The notes: generated by a model from the sequence alone, not told the origin. Shown: positions 1 to 8,664, counted from the stretch's first letter. The stretch: 53,780 nt of DNA from Dyella monticola (GCF_003363155.1 NZ_QRBE01000020.1:1-53780); one strand, 5' to 3'. Made by a program: numbers and translations.

Positions 1-356
1 GCCGCGCATTGCGCGCGGCGTGTAGGGCTACAGGAAAAAACCTGCTCGTTTTGTCGGAATCAGCTGCTTCCGTTTTGACGAATGCCCACTTTGGCTTGAC
101 GCCGCGCCGTCGGCGCGGTGGTGAAGTAGGTGAAATGCACCTCTGCGGGAGCACGCGAACGTGCGGGTGCCGTATGATCAAGCGTAACCATCATTGACTC
201 CTGTTTAGTTTGTGGTGGCCAGCGGGTCGTTTGAGGTCTGAACTCAGGCGATCCGCGATACTTCACATCATGTCGGGCGTGTCGCGGTCATCACTCGGAT
301 GGGCACGCCCGACTACCGCACCTTCGCATAAAGCGCAGCGGGAAATCTGTCGGTGC
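1..356 (-). repeat. Structured leader element, copy C (divergent, cut by window edge)
   Basis: Read on the minus strand, this block follows the same order as the blocks at 16697-17116 and 47597-48014. Hairpin P1 pairs GTCGGGCGTG (272-281) with CACGCCCGAC (304-313). P2 pairs 249-256 with 222-229, with one mismatch. A short reading frame follows, then CAGG-T6-CCTG (31-44), then hairpin P4 (1-20) with loop GCAAT on the element strand. Compared with the other copies, P1 has one T-A to C-G change and P4 has two A-T to G-C changes, all on both sides of the stem. The gene it should precede lies beyond the left edge. The alignment was made by eye. Confidence 0.75.
60..194 (-). CDS. Leader short ORF, copy C (44 aa)
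   Basis: The frame starts MMVTLDHTAPARSR and ends at TGA (60-62). An AGGAG sits just upstream of the tandem ATGs (194 and 191), a better ribosome site than in the other copies. The start MVTxDHTA and later R-x-P and FT residues match the 38-residue frames at 16896-17012 and 47794-47910. The 3' half diverges because of a frame shift relative to those copies. It may be a leader peptide or a decayed gene; function is unknown. Confidence 0.4.
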   Translation of the reverse strand: MMVTLDHTAPARSRAPAEVHFTYFTTAPTARRQAKVGIRQNGSS

Positions 357-1121
357 CGGGTGCTTTGGTACGTTGGCGAATGCCTACGCGTCCTACGCGA
401 AGCATGAGTGAGCCGGGTTATCTCATCGTGGCGCGAACGCGTTGAACGCGTGGCTGTTTGACGTCAATAGCCACTGTCGCTTATGCGTGCACGCTTGGCT
501 AACGCGAAGAGGGTGACCTCTTTTGTGGCGCCTCAAGCAAGGTCGAGCCGAGCCGCAACAGGCCACAGATGAAATAAATGCGTGCGCGTGTCTTCCTTGG
601 TTCGCGGGTGGGCGTCGACCGTGTATCCGGGTTCTTTGCAGCACTCATTTTTTATAACGCCCGCTCGCGGTGGGTTTTCACGCAGTCTTCACTAGTCCTT
701 CATTCCAATTCCACAGGTCGCGCAAGGCGGACGGAAGGAACAGGGGAAGGGAATGTCAGGGATGCCCGCTGGAGGCTCGGGCTGGGCCTGTGATTTCGGT
801 CAGCGCGCCGTCGCCATCGACCGTTACGTCGGATCAGCGATACCAGAAGCCGATCATGTTCAGCAGAACATCCAGCCGCGGGGCGCCAGTCCCCTTGGCG
901 AAAACATAAGCCCGTACAACGGCGACTCCACAACAGATATCCAGTGGCCGCGCAGCGACGTGGTCCGGACTCACACAGGCGCGTGATTTATTTTCGAAGC
1001 GCGAGCCTGCATCAGCACCGGCTGTTCTACATGAAGCAGATGGAAGGCTATTTCGGTGCGACGACTAGGACGGCAACAACATGCGAGGTCATGGATGGCA
1101 GATCGTCAAACGTAGGATCAC
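357..1121. other. Region with no gene seen
   Basis: About 765 bases without a reading frame that has a recognisable domain, a good ribosome site and consistent codon use. The small frames present on both strands look random. The region separates the leader copy on the minus strand from the FG-GAP gene on the plus strand. Confidence 0.5.
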
Positions 1122-1138
1122 GAGCGTTAGGAACGCTC
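1122..1138 (+). promoter_or_regulatory. Perfect 7-bp hairpin upstream of FG-GAP gene
   Basis: GAGCGTT-AGG-AACGCTC is a perfect inverted repeat with a 3-base centre. It ends 8 bases before the AGGAG ribosome site of the gene starting at 1158. It could be an operator or an mRNA hairpin in the 5' leader. There is no T-tract, so it is not a terminator. Confidence 0.4.
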
Positions 1139-1157
1139 ATCGCTTAGGAGAAAAGCT

Positions 1158-2261
1158 ATGCGTAACTGTCGTTGGTCAGGTTTAATGGGTGTACTTGCGC
1201 TTGTCTTTGGCGCAACTTCCACTCACGCCCAGAATGTCTCTTTTGGCTCGTTGCCTGCGCTTCGCGTAACAACACCCGTTCCATCGGGCCTGCACGTCCC
1301 CGGCGACGCCGATGGCAACGGTGTGTCGGACATCTTCCTGTATGACACCGCGACCAGCCAAGTCGGCTATTGGCTCATGGATACCAATGATGCGAACGGC
1401 ACCGTCACCAAGCTGAGCTCGCATACTTTCAATGTGACGCCCGGCTACTTCGTCGGCGCCATCGGCGATTTCAACGGCGATGGGTTGGCGGACCTGGTAC
1501 TTACCAGCAGCGCCCACGACCTAGTGCTATGGACCAACAACGGAAGCGGTGGCTTCGTCACCTCCTCGCTCGGCACTTACGACGCCGGCTGGGTGTTGGT
1601 GGGTGCGGGCGATGTCGATGGTGACGGCCAGGACGATCTGCTTTGGTTTAATTCTACGACGTGCCAATTCAGCTACTGGACGATTCAGAACGGCGTGCAC
1701 GTCGGCACCGTCACCACCAGCGTTACCTGCGGCTATTACCCTATTTCCATCGGCTATTACACGCCCACCAACCGACTTTCCGTGATCTGGACCAGTGCCG
1801 CACAAGACCTGCAGATATGGGATAGCGGCAGCAACCAGTTCACGGCTTACAGCTTCGGCACCTTTGGACCGGGCAGCACGCTGATCGCGCTCGGCGGTGG
1901 CTATGAAGGCACGCTGATGAGCCTGATCTACATGGCTTCCAACGCAACCGTTTTCGCGTACGAAATGGATCGAAGCTTCAACGACGCCGGCCAGCAAACC
2001 TCCTGGCAAGCCTCCGCCTGGTGGCTGGATAGCAGCTATCGCCTGCCGTGGAGCTCCGCCGGCTTTCTCATCGAAGGCCGCGGCACCAACATGACCGGCG
2101 TGATCTATCAGCACGGCGCCTCGCAAATCGAAGTCTGTCCGCCGATGGGTGGCGCTGGCTATGAAAGCACCCCGGCACCCATGCCTTACACCTGCCCGAG
2201 TTTCTCGATTCCATCCGGCTGGAAAGTGATTGGCGCGATGGCCAACGACATCGTGCCCTAG
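1158..2261 (+). CDS. Secreted FG-GAP/VCBS repeat protein
   Basis: A 367-residue protein with a signal peptide (residues 1-24, cleavage after THA) and at least three FG-GAP/VCBS-type calcium-loop repeats: GDADGNGVSDIFLYD (about 50), GDFNGDGLADLVL (about 103) and GDVDGDGQDDLLWF (about 151). Such repeats form beta-propeller blades in secreted or surface proteins. The later part (200-367) keeps aromatic-rich blade-like segments but loses the D-x-D-G loops. AGGAG at 1146-1150 fixes the ATG start. No catalytic domain is recognised. The exact role is unknown; adhesion or ligand binding is a guess from the fold. Confidence 0.85.
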   Translation: MRNCRWSGLMGVLALVFGATSTHAQNVSFGSLPALRVTTPVPSGLHVPGDADGNGVSDIFLYDTATSQVGYWLMDTNDANGTVTKLSSHTFNVTPGYFVGAIGDFNGDGLADLVLTSSAHDLVLWTNNGSGGFVTSSLGTYDAGWVLVGAGDVDGDGQDDLLWFNSTTCQFSYWTIQNGVHVGTVTTSVTCGYYPISIGYYTPTNRLSVIWTSAAQDLQIWDSGSNQFTAYSFGTFGPGSTLIALGGGYEGTLMSLIYMASNATVFAYEMDRSFNDAGQQTSWQASAWWLDSSYRLPWSSAGFLIEGRGTNMTGVIYQHGASQIEVCPPMGGAGYESTPAPMPYTCPSFSIPSGWKVIGAMANDIVP

Positions 2262-2340
2262 TTAAAGCGGGGCTGTGCGCAGATCGATGCATAGGCGGAT
2301 ATCAACGGTAACCGTTGCAGACACTACAGAGGGAAAGCAA

Positions 2341-3197
2341 ATGTTCAATGACGCTCGAATGATGGGCAGGCTCGGATTGAGCCTGCGGATGGGTTCGGTT
2401 TTGGCGACTTCGGGCGCCACGCCCGATGAACAATCGGTGTTCAAGACGCGGCCAACGATGCGCCGTGGATTCACGCGGGCGCTTCGCTGCAGCGCGCCCT
2501 TGCTGATGGCATGGGTGGCGCTTCCCGCTTTCGCCAACAACCATGCCTATGTAGCCAATTGCCTGGATAACACGGTTTCCGTGGTTGATATGGCCACCAA
2601 CACCGTGAGCGCCACGGTGCCTGTAGGGAGCAATCCATTGAGCATTGCCGTCAGCCCCAATGGTGCTGCCGTGTATACGGCCAATGAAGGAGACAACACC
2701 GTTTCCGTGATCAATGCCGCGACTAACACCGTCACCGCCACAACGCCGGCACCAACACGGTGATCGCAACGGTACCTGTCGCGGGCGATCCGGCCGGCAT
2801 AGCAGCGGGCCCCTTCGGCGCCCGCGTGTATGTCGCCAATTTCTCCCCCAGCAATGTGTCTGTTATCGATGCGGCGACCAACACGGTGACTGCGACGGTA
2901 ACGGCGGGGAATGGTGTCTCCGCCGTAGCGACCGGGGCCATCGGAGCACCGGTGTATGTGGCCAATGGTAACGACAATACCGTTTCCGCCATCAACCCTT
3001 TGAGCTATGCCACTGTTGCCACCGTTCCGGTCGGTGAGTCGCCAGACTCCATCGCAATCAGCCGCAATACCGGTCGGGTGTATGTGACCAACACGAATTC
3101 CAATACCGTTTCCGTGATAAGTCCAATCACGCGGAAAGTGATCGCTGCAATAAACGTAGGGAATGGTCCTATTGCGGTGGCGACCCAGCCGCAATGA
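2341..3197 (+). pseudogene. YVTN beta-propeller protein, frameshifted
   Basis: GAGGGAAAG precedes ATG 2341. A signal peptide follows an internal Met (codon at 2458; LLMAWVALPAFA). YVTN-type blades (AYVAN, DNTVSVVD, TNTVSATVPVG, NPLSIAVSPNGAAVY) run to a TGA at 2761-2763. The same repeat pattern continues in another frame from 2760 (TNTVIATVPVAG, ARVYVAN, NTVTATV) to TGA 3197. At the junction two half-blades (AATNTVTAT and AGTNTVIAT) abut, which suggests loss of sequence between repeats with an out-of-frame join. A sequencing error or programmed shift is less likely but possible. If intact it would be a secreted beta-propeller of about 280 residues. A terminator follows at 3251. Confidence 0.75.
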
Positions 3198-3250
3198 TGA
3201 GCTCGCAGTCCACCTTGGCTGCGCGTGGTACACATTGAAGGTAAACATGG

Positions 3251-3282
3251 ACGGCCATCCGATTCGAGATGGCCGTTTTTTT
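3251..3282 (+). terminator. Rho-independent terminator after YVTN gene
   Basis: A perfect 9-bp stem ACGGCCATC / GATGGCCGT (3251-3259 and 3268-3276) has an 8-base loop and is followed by T7 (3276-3282). It closes the plus-strand unit before the convergent hydrolase gene. Confidence 0.9.
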
Positions 3283-3343
3283 GTACGCTCGATGAGCGCG
3301 CAGGCGGTGTAGGCAAGCACGCAATGAGATCAAACACAGAAAC

Positions 3344-4279
3344 CTACAGCCGCTGCCTGCTCATGAAATCCAAAACAAGCGCAGCGATTTCGTCATTCTT
3401 TTCGTCCCACGGAAAATGGCCAGCATCAAGCAGGTGGATCTCGGCATCCGGCAGGTCGCGTTTAAACGCTTCGCCGCCAGCGGCGATAAACGAGGGATCG
3501 TTTTTGCCCCACACCACCAGGGTCGGTGGCTTGTGCTGGCGAAGCCATGCTTGCCAGGCCGGATACGCGGCAACGTTGGTGCGATAGTCATAGAGCAGTT
3601 CGCCCTGGATCTCGCGTTGGCCTGGGCGCGACAGATGCGCGTATTCGTCCGTCCAGGTGTCGGGGTTGTAGCGTTCCGGATGCGCGGTTCCCAGCGTGTG
3701 GCGCTTCTCGGTCGCTTCGAACGAGATAAAGGCGTCCAGGACTTCGGGATGTGCTTTAGGGTTATCCCAGTAATGCGCGATCACGCTCCATTTCTTGCCG
3801 AGGCCTTCCTGATACGCGTTGGCGTTGGAGATGATCAAGGCCTGCACCCGCTGCGGATGCGCCAGCATGATCCGAAAACCCACCGGGCCGCCGTAATCGT
3901 GCATGTACAGCGTGTAGCGATCCACGCCCAGTTGCTCCAGCAAGTCGTTGGTCGTTTCCGCCAGATGATCGAACGTATAGGTGTACGCGGACGGTGCAGG
4001 CGTGTCGCTTTGACCAAAGCTCGGGTAATCCGGAGCGATCAGGTGAAAGCGCGTGGCGAGCAGCGGAATGAGCGCATCGAATTGCCGCGACGAGGATGGA
4101 AAACCATGTAGCAGCACGATGGTCGGCGCGTTTTTAGGGCCGGCTTCACGATAGAAGATGCCAACGCCGTCGACCGTTACGCGGTGATAGGTGGTCGTGG
4201 TCGAGGTCGAAGGGAGCGGCGTTGCATGTGCGGAGGTTCCCAGCAGCATGCTTGCAGCGATGAGGGAAAGACTCTTCAT
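3344..4279 (-). CDS. Exported alpha/beta hydrolase (haloalkane dehalogenase/epoxide hydrolase-like)
   Basis: A 311-residue protein with an N-terminal signal peptide (cleavage near AHA, residue 19). The alpha/beta-hydrolase landmarks are HGFP (58-61, oxyanion region), the nucleophile elbow HDYGG (127-131) with Asp128, and H288 in DAGHFPWDE. An Asp rather than Ser nucleophile is the hallmark of haloalkane dehalogenases and epoxide hydrolases; the substrate cannot be told. It lies 83 bases downstream of, and on the same strand as, the TetR gene, so it may share that transcript and respond to the same ligand. A periplasmic location is inferred from the signal. Confidence 0.85.
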   Translation of the reverse strand: MKSLSLIAASMLLGTSAHATPLPSTSTTTTYHRVTVDGVGIFYREAGPKNAPTIVLLHGFPSSSRQFDALIPLLATRFHLIAPDYPSFGQSDTPAPSAYTYTFDHLAETTNDLLEQLGVDRYTLYMHDYGGPVGFRIMLAHPQRVQALIISNANAYQEGLGKKWSVIAHYWDNPKAHPEVLDAFISFEATEKRHTLGTAHPERYNPDTWTDEYAHLSRPGQREIQGELLYDYRTNVAAYPAWQAWLRQHKPPTLVVWGKNDPSFIAAGGEAFKRDLPDAEIHLLDAGHFPWDEKNDEIAALVLDFMSRQRL

Positions 4280-4362
4280 TTATGTTCTCCAGCGGCATCG
4301 ATAAGTACGCTCGTACGTTCCGCTGATGCAGGCGACTGAGCGGTGTCCATCATCGGCGGAAC

Positions 4363-4992
4363 TCAGGCGTGCACACGTCGACGCCCCAACCGCGCGGCAT
4401 CGACCAATGCATGCGCGGCCGTCAAAAGGATCTGCGTTGCATCGTCGGCGACAAGAAGTTCCGAGCTGACGAAGGCGCCATTGACCAACAACGCAAGTTG
4501 CGCCGCCAGCACATCGGGCTGTGCGACATCGAGCCGCTTCGCGATGGCACCCAGGCGCGATCGGAGCCCATGCATGTGCGCGCGCGCCACATGTCTGGCT
4601 GGATGGTCCTGTTCGGGGAATTCGGCCGCGACGTTGATCTGCGGACAACCCCGGTAGTTCGAACGTGACAAGCGCTCGCCGATCCAGCGCATGTGTGCGT
4701 CGAGTTCGCCGGCAGGATCATCCATGTGTTGGGCCGCAACACCGTCCCACGTTGTCCAGAAGTCGACGTCTTCGCGCTCCAAGAACGCAACGATGAGGTC
4801 GTCTTTGGTGCGGAAGTGCCGATACAGGCTGGTTTTTGCGACGCCGGCTTCTGCAACCACCAGGTCAACGCCAACGGCGCGTACACCTTGGCGATAAAAG
4901 AGGTTCGATGCGCACTCCAGAATCCGTTCGCGCACGGCCCCCGATTCGGGAGCGCGCGCGCTTGAGGTTTTCGCAGGCATACGGGTTGTCAT
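4363..4992 (-). CDS. TetR family transcriptional repressor
   Basis: A 209-residue protein. The N-terminal helix-turn-helix (about residues 20-65) contains RERILECASNLFYRQG and VAKTSLYRHFRTKDDL, both typical of TetR. The remainder is an alpha-helical ligand domain. ATG 4992 is chosen because the frame further upstream overlaps the divergent gene and its promoter. A second Met (4980) is possible. The gene is divergent from the oxidoreductase at 5090 and the space between holds a paired palindrome (5024-5069). Likely role: ligand-relieved repression of its own gene and the 5.1-8.1 kb genes. The ligand is unknown. Confidence 0.88.
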   Translation of the reverse strand: MTTRMPAKTSSARAPESGAVRERILECASNLFYRQGVRAVGVDLVVAEAGVAKTSLYRHFRTKDDLIVAFLEREDVDFWTTWDGVAAQHMDDPAGELDAHMRWIGERLSRSNYRGCPQINVAAEFPEQDHPARHVARAHMHGLRSRLGAIAKRLDVAQPDVLAAQLALLVNGAFVSSELLVADDATQILLTAAHALVDAARLGRRRVHA

Positions 4993-5023
4993 CGCAGGCA
5001 CCTGCCAGCCGTGGTGTTGACAT

Positions 5024-5069
5024 GATACAGACCTTTCTGTAGCGTTTGAAGAGCAGACAGGTCTGTATC
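5024..5069. promoter_or_regulatory. Double palindromic operator between TetR gene and target
   Basis: GATACAGACCT (5024-5034) and AGGTCTGTATC (5059-5069) are exact inverted copies. Each lies in its own local palindrome: ACAGA-CCTT-TCTGT (5027-5040) and CAGAC-AG-GTCTG (5054-5065). The pair fills the 97-base divergent promoter between the TetR gene (start 4992) and the oxidoreductase (start 5090). This is the expected geometry for a TetR that represses both directions. Confidence 0.75.
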
Positions 5070-5089
5070 GTTCAAGCGGAGTGCCAAAA

Positions 5090-6094
5090 ATGGGCAAAAA
5101 CAAAGGGCTGGTAGCGGTGTACGGCGCAACGGGGCACACCGGTGCCTTCGTCGTCGCGGAGCTTTTGCGTCGCGGCTTGCCCGTGGTTGCCGTGGGCCGC
5201 GACATGTCACGCATCCCGGCGGGCGTGTCGGCGCGCATCGCAACGCTCGACGATGCGACAGCCCTCGATGGCGCGTTCGCCGATTGCTCCGTGGTGATCA
5301 ACTGCGCCGGTCCCTTCCTGGATACGGCGTCCCCGATCATCGAGGCCGCCCTGCGGGTGGGGAGTGCCTATCTGGATGTGACGGCTGAACAAGCCAGCGC
5401 ACGCTCCACCTTCGAGCGCTATGACGAGCATGCGCGAGCAAAGGGATTGGCGATCATCCCCGCAGCCGGTTTTTACGGCGGCCTGGCGGATCTTCTCGCC
5501 AGCGCGCTGGTCGGCCAACACACTGTCGATGACATGACCGTTGCCATTGCACTCGATCATTGGTGGTCGACCAAGGGAACCCGGACAACGGGCGAGCGCA
5601 ATAGCGTACCGCGCGTCGTTGTCACGGACGGCCGCTTGGTACCCATGACGATGCCTGCCACAAAGACGGCGTGGACGTTCGATGCGCCGCACGGTGTGCA
5701 GGCAATGGAAGAAATGCCCTTCAGCGAGATCATCACGATCGCCCATCACCTTCGTGTGCGCAATCTGCGCGCTTATCTCAACACCTCTGCGCTCGACGAA
5801 GTGCGTGCGCAGGCAACGCCCCAACCGATGGCTGTCGATAAGCATGGGCGATCGGCACAGACATTCGCCATCGAGGTCATCGTGAACGATAGGGCCGGCG
5901 CACGTCGCGCCGTGGCACGGGGACAGGATATCTACGCCGTCACGGCGCCGCTGGTTGCCGAAGCGGCCGCACGCATGCGCCAACCCTCTTTCGCACGAAG
6001 CGGTACATTGAGTCTTGGGGAAGCATTCGATGCCGAAGACTTCCTCCGTTCGTTCGGGCCCGAACATCTGATGTTCGAACTTCGTGCGGCTTGA
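5090..6094 (+). CDS. Saccharopine dehydrogenase-like NAD(P)-binding oxidoreductase
   Basis: A 334-residue protein. It opens with a Rossmann dinucleotide site (VAVYGATGHTGAFVVAELLRRG) and continues with CAGPFLDTASPIIEAAL and LDVTAEQ, as in saccharopine-dehydrogenase-like enoyl reductases and related oxidoreductases. GGAG at 5077-5080 sits 9 bases before ATG 5090; the GTG at 5081 abuts it and is too close to be the start. The gene is first after the TetR operator and is followed 38 bases on by the PEP-mutase family gene, so an operon is likely. The substrate is unknown. Confidence 0.85.
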   Translation: MGKNKGLVAVYGATGHTGAFVVAELLRRGLPVVAVGRDMSRIPAGVSARIATLDDATALDGAFADCSVVINCAGPFLDTASPIIEAALRVGSAYLDVTAEQASARSTFERYDEHARAKGLAIIPAAGFYGGLADLLASALVGQHTVDDMTVAIALDHWWSTKGTRTTGERNSVPRVVVTDGRLVPMTMPATKTAWTFDAPHGVQAMEEMPFSEIITIAHHLRVRNLRAYLNTSALDEVRAQATPQPMAVDKHGRSAQTFAIEVIVNDRAGARRAVARGQDIYAVTAPLVAEAAARMRQPSFARSGTLSLGEAFDAEDFLRSFGPEHLMFELRAA

Positions 6095-6132
6095 CGCACA
6101 ACGTCCCACCCAGCCATTCAAGGAAACGTTTT

Positions 6133-6891
6133 ATGCAGCAGAAAGAGCTCGCAGAGTTGTTGGCCTCGCTCCATGTAAAAGGCGATCCTCTCGTGCTGTA
6201 CAACGCATGGGACGCCGGTAGCGCAAAGGCGATTCAGGGCGCAGGCGCACCTGTTATCGCGACGAGCAGTTGGGCCGTTGCCGCCGCGCAGGGATACGAT
6301 GATGGCGAATTAATACCGTTTTCGTTCGTTGAGCAAATCATTGCTCGCATCGCTGCCGCCCTCGACATCCCCGTGACCGTGGATGTCGAGGGCGGGTATA
6401 GCGAGGATCCACATGTCTGCGCTGCAAACGTTGCGCGGCTAATGGATCACGGCATTGTCGGCATCAACCTGGAGGACCGCATCGTAAACGGAGGCGGTTT
6501 ACATAGTATTGAAACGCAGTGCGCGCGCATCGCAGCGATTCGGGCCATGGCCGACGCGCATGGTGTGTCGCTGTTCATCAATGCACGCACCGATCTATTT
6601 CTTGGTACCGGCATCAAGCCACCCGAAGGCATACTGGAAGCCAAGGAGCGCGCGGCCGCTTATGCACGTGCTGGCGCATCGGGCTTCTTCGTGCCGGGTC
6701 TCATCGACTTATCGGCCATACGAGAACTGTGCAGCACGGTGCAGCTTCCGTTGAATGTGATGGTGAGGCCAGGGCTCGCCCATGCACGCGAGTTGGCGAA
6801 CGCCGGTGTCGCACGCATCAGTTACGGACCGGGTGCCTACTTGATGGCGATGCAGGCTGTGGGCGATGTTGCAAGCGAAATCTGCCGGTAG
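6133..6891 (+). CDS. Isocitrate lyase/PEP mutase family enzyme
   Basis: A 252-residue single-domain TIM-barrel protein. The visible family signatures are LVLYNAWDAGSAKAI near the N-terminus, VDVEGGYSEDP (metal and substrate loop), GINLEDR, and FINARTDLFL. It lacks the KKCGH motif of true isocitrate lyase. Length and motifs fit the isocitrate lyase/phosphoenolpyruvate mutase superfamily, which acts on C-C or C-P bonds of 2-oxo/hydroxy acids. A true PEP mutase role is not supported: no phosphonopyruvate decarboxylase lies nearby. AGGAAA precedes ATG 6133. Likely co-transcribed with the oxidoreductase upstream. Confidence 0.85.
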   Translation: MQQKELAELLASLHVKGDPLVLYNAWDAGSAKAIQGAGAPVIATSSWAVAAAQGYDDGELIPFSFVEQIIARIAAALDIPVTVDVEGGYSEDPHVCAANVARLMDHGIVGINLEDRIVNGGGLHSIETQCARIAAIRAMADAHGVSLFINARTDLFLGTGIKPPEGILEAKERAAAYARAGASGFFVPGLIDLSAIRELCSTVQLPLNVMVRPGLAHARELANAGVARISYGPGAYLMAMQAVGDVASEICR

Positions 6892-7070
6892 CGCAGATGG
6901 GCGTGACGTCATCCCAGGCGTATGGGTAGATCGGCGGGGCTGGGCCGGCGAAACAGTAAGAAAGCGACGCTTCCAGCATCATGCATGCACGGCGCCGAAT
7001 AGCGTCGCTGATAATCCCCGTTGCATTGGATCATTACCGTTACTGAGCAGCGCTTTACAAGGACATTACG

Positions 7071-8057
7071 ATGCAGCGCAGACAATTTCTCGGTTTGAGC
7101 GTGAGTGCATTGGCCGCCGGCATGGTTGCCGGCTGCACACCTCGTCGTGGCATGCATGACGCGATCGCCTCTGGATCCAGCGACTCGCGCGAGAGTGTGA
7201 ACACCTGGCATGCATCACGGCGCTTTATCGGCACGCGTTTTGGCGATATCGCCTATGCCGATCGCGGCAGCGGACCGGCGGCGCTCTTCCTCCACGGTTT
7301 TCCGCTCAACAGCTTTCAGTGGCGTGGCGCGCTTGATCGCTTGTCACCGCATCGCCGTTGTATCGCACCCGATTCGCTCGGCCTGGGGTACACCCACGTC
7401 GCCCAAGGCGTAAACATCACGCCGGCCACTCAGGTTCAGATGCTCACGGCATTCTTGGACGCGCTTTCCATTCGCGATGTCGATCTCATCGCCAGTGACA
7501 GCGGGGGTGCGGTCGCGCAGCTCTTTCTTACGCATCATCCTGATCGCGTGCGCACGGTGCTGCTCACTAACTGCGACGTGGAAAGCGACTGTCCGCCGCC
7601 GGCGGTCGTTCCGGTCATCGAATTGGCAAAGAAGGGCCGATTTGCCGACGAATGGCTTGCTCCATGGGTCGCCGACAAGACGCTGGCGCGCTCGGACAAA
7701 GGCCTCGGTGGCATGACCTTCACCTATCCGCAGCGCCTTGCCGATGAAACCATCGATATGTATCTGCGTCCGTTGGTCCAATCGCCGCAGCGCAAAGCAC
7801 TGACCAACGCTTACGCGGTGGGCCTCGCACCCAATCCACTGGCCGGCACGGCATCGTTGCTCAAGCAAAGCCAAGTACCTGCGCGCATTATCTGGGGCAC
7901 AGGCGACACCATTTTCTCGCAGGCCGATGCAGCTTACCTCGACCATGCGCTGCCGCGTTCACAGGGCGTGCGTCGAATTGAAGGCGCAAAACTGTTTTTC
8001 CCGGAGGAGTTTCCTGACGTCATCGCAGAGGAAGCGCGCACGCTTTGGTCTGTATAG
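7071..8057 (+). CDS. Tat-exported alpha/beta hydrolase lipoprotein
   Basis: A 328-residue protein. The N-terminus has a twin-arginine pattern (RRQFLGL) followed by a lipobox ending at Cys22 (MVAGC), so export by Tat and lipidation are predicted. The hydrolase core has HGFP (75-78) and the elbow SDSGG (142-146), with Asp143 in the place used as nucleophile by haloalkane dehalogenases. In the C-terminal segment where GHFP with the catalytic His is expected, the sequence reads GAKLFFPEEFPD and has no His. Either another residue serves or the enzyme is atypical. It lies 179 bases after the PEP-mutase family gene; AAGGA precedes the ATG. Confidence 0.82.
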   Translation: MQRRQFLGLSVSALAAGMVAGCTPRRGMHDAIASGSSDSRESVNTWHASRRFIGTRFGDIAYADRGSGPAALFLHGFPLNSFQWRGALDRLSPHRRCIAPDSLGLGYTHVAQGVNITPATQVQMLTAFLDALSIRDVDLIASDSGGAVAQLFLTHHPDRVRTVLLTNCDVESDCPPPAVVPVIELAKKGRFADEWLAPWVADKTLARSDKGLGGMTFTYPQRLADETIDMYLRPLVQSPQRKALTNAYAVGLAPNPLAGTASLLKQSQVPARIIWGTGDTIFSQADAAYLDHALPRSQGVRRIEGAKLFFPEEFPDVIAEEARTLWSV

Positions 8058-8130
8058 ACGGCCATATTCCCAGAGTCACCGGGAAGCCAACGCGGCGTTG
8101 ATTCAAAACGTCCGTTTTCGCGTCGCGCCA

Positions 8131-8664
8131 TTATGCAGGCGCGTACGTCAATCTGATCACGTCCTCGCCGATTACATCGCTGGCCACCAGGCGCAGCGGC
8201 GGCCGAGGGCCCGCGAAGAAGGGCTTGCCATGACCAAGCACGACAGGGCGGAGGTAGAGTCGATATTCGTCGATAAGACCAAGGTCGGTCAGGCTTCGTG
8301 CCAGGTCCGGGCCGGCGACATCAATCTCCCCGGCGCGCGCGGCCTTCAGTTCCCGTATCGCCGCCTCGATGCCATCGGCAACAACGAAGGCGTTGGGGCC
8401 GACTGATGTCAGCGAGCGCGACACGACCCACTTTGGCAGGCTTCGCCACACCGCTGCAAAGTCGTGATCTCCCGTGTCCCAATCAGGCTGGTCATCGTCC
8501 CAGTAACGCATGATCTCGTACGTACGGCGCCCGTACACCAGACCCGTCAGGTTGCGCACGTGCTCGATGAAGTGGCGAGAGACCGATGGCCCGGGAGGCC
8601 CCAATTCCTGATGGTCGACATAGCCATCCAGGGACTGCATCAATCCGAACACAAGCTTTGCCAT
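8131..8664 (-). CDS. RibD C-terminal/dihydrofolate reductase-fold protein
   Basis: A 177-residue protein starting KLVFGLMQSLDGYVD, with GLVYGRRTYEIM, then GEIDVAGPDLARSL and GLIDEYRLYLRPVVLGHGKPFF. These are the usual landmarks of the RibD_C/DHFR-like family seen in many small bacterial reductases. An NADPH site is expected at the GRRTY and VAGPDLA segments. The substrate is unknown. It is transcribed towards the hydrolase at 7071-8057, with 73 bases between the two stops. Confidence 0.85.
   Translation of the reverse strand: MAKLVFGLMQSLDGYVDHQELGPPGPSVSRHFIEHVRNLTGLVYGRRTYEIMRYWDDDQPDWDTGDHDFAAVWRSLPKWVVSRSLTSVGPNAFVVADGIEAAIRELKAARAGEIDVAGPDLARSLTDLGLIDEYRLYLRPVVLGHGKPFFAGPRPPLRLVASDVIGEDVIRLTYAPA

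Noticed and set aside
5090-5340. An upstream extension of the first TetR protein (to 5340 on the minus strand)
   Set aside because: It would cover the divergent promoter, the operator and the start of the oxidoreductase gene; the TetR fold begins after 4992.
6133-6891. PEP mutase making phosphonates, linked to the C-P lyase genes
   Set aside because: It is 30 kb away, lacks a phosphonopyruvate decarboxylase partner, and its family members mostly have other roles.
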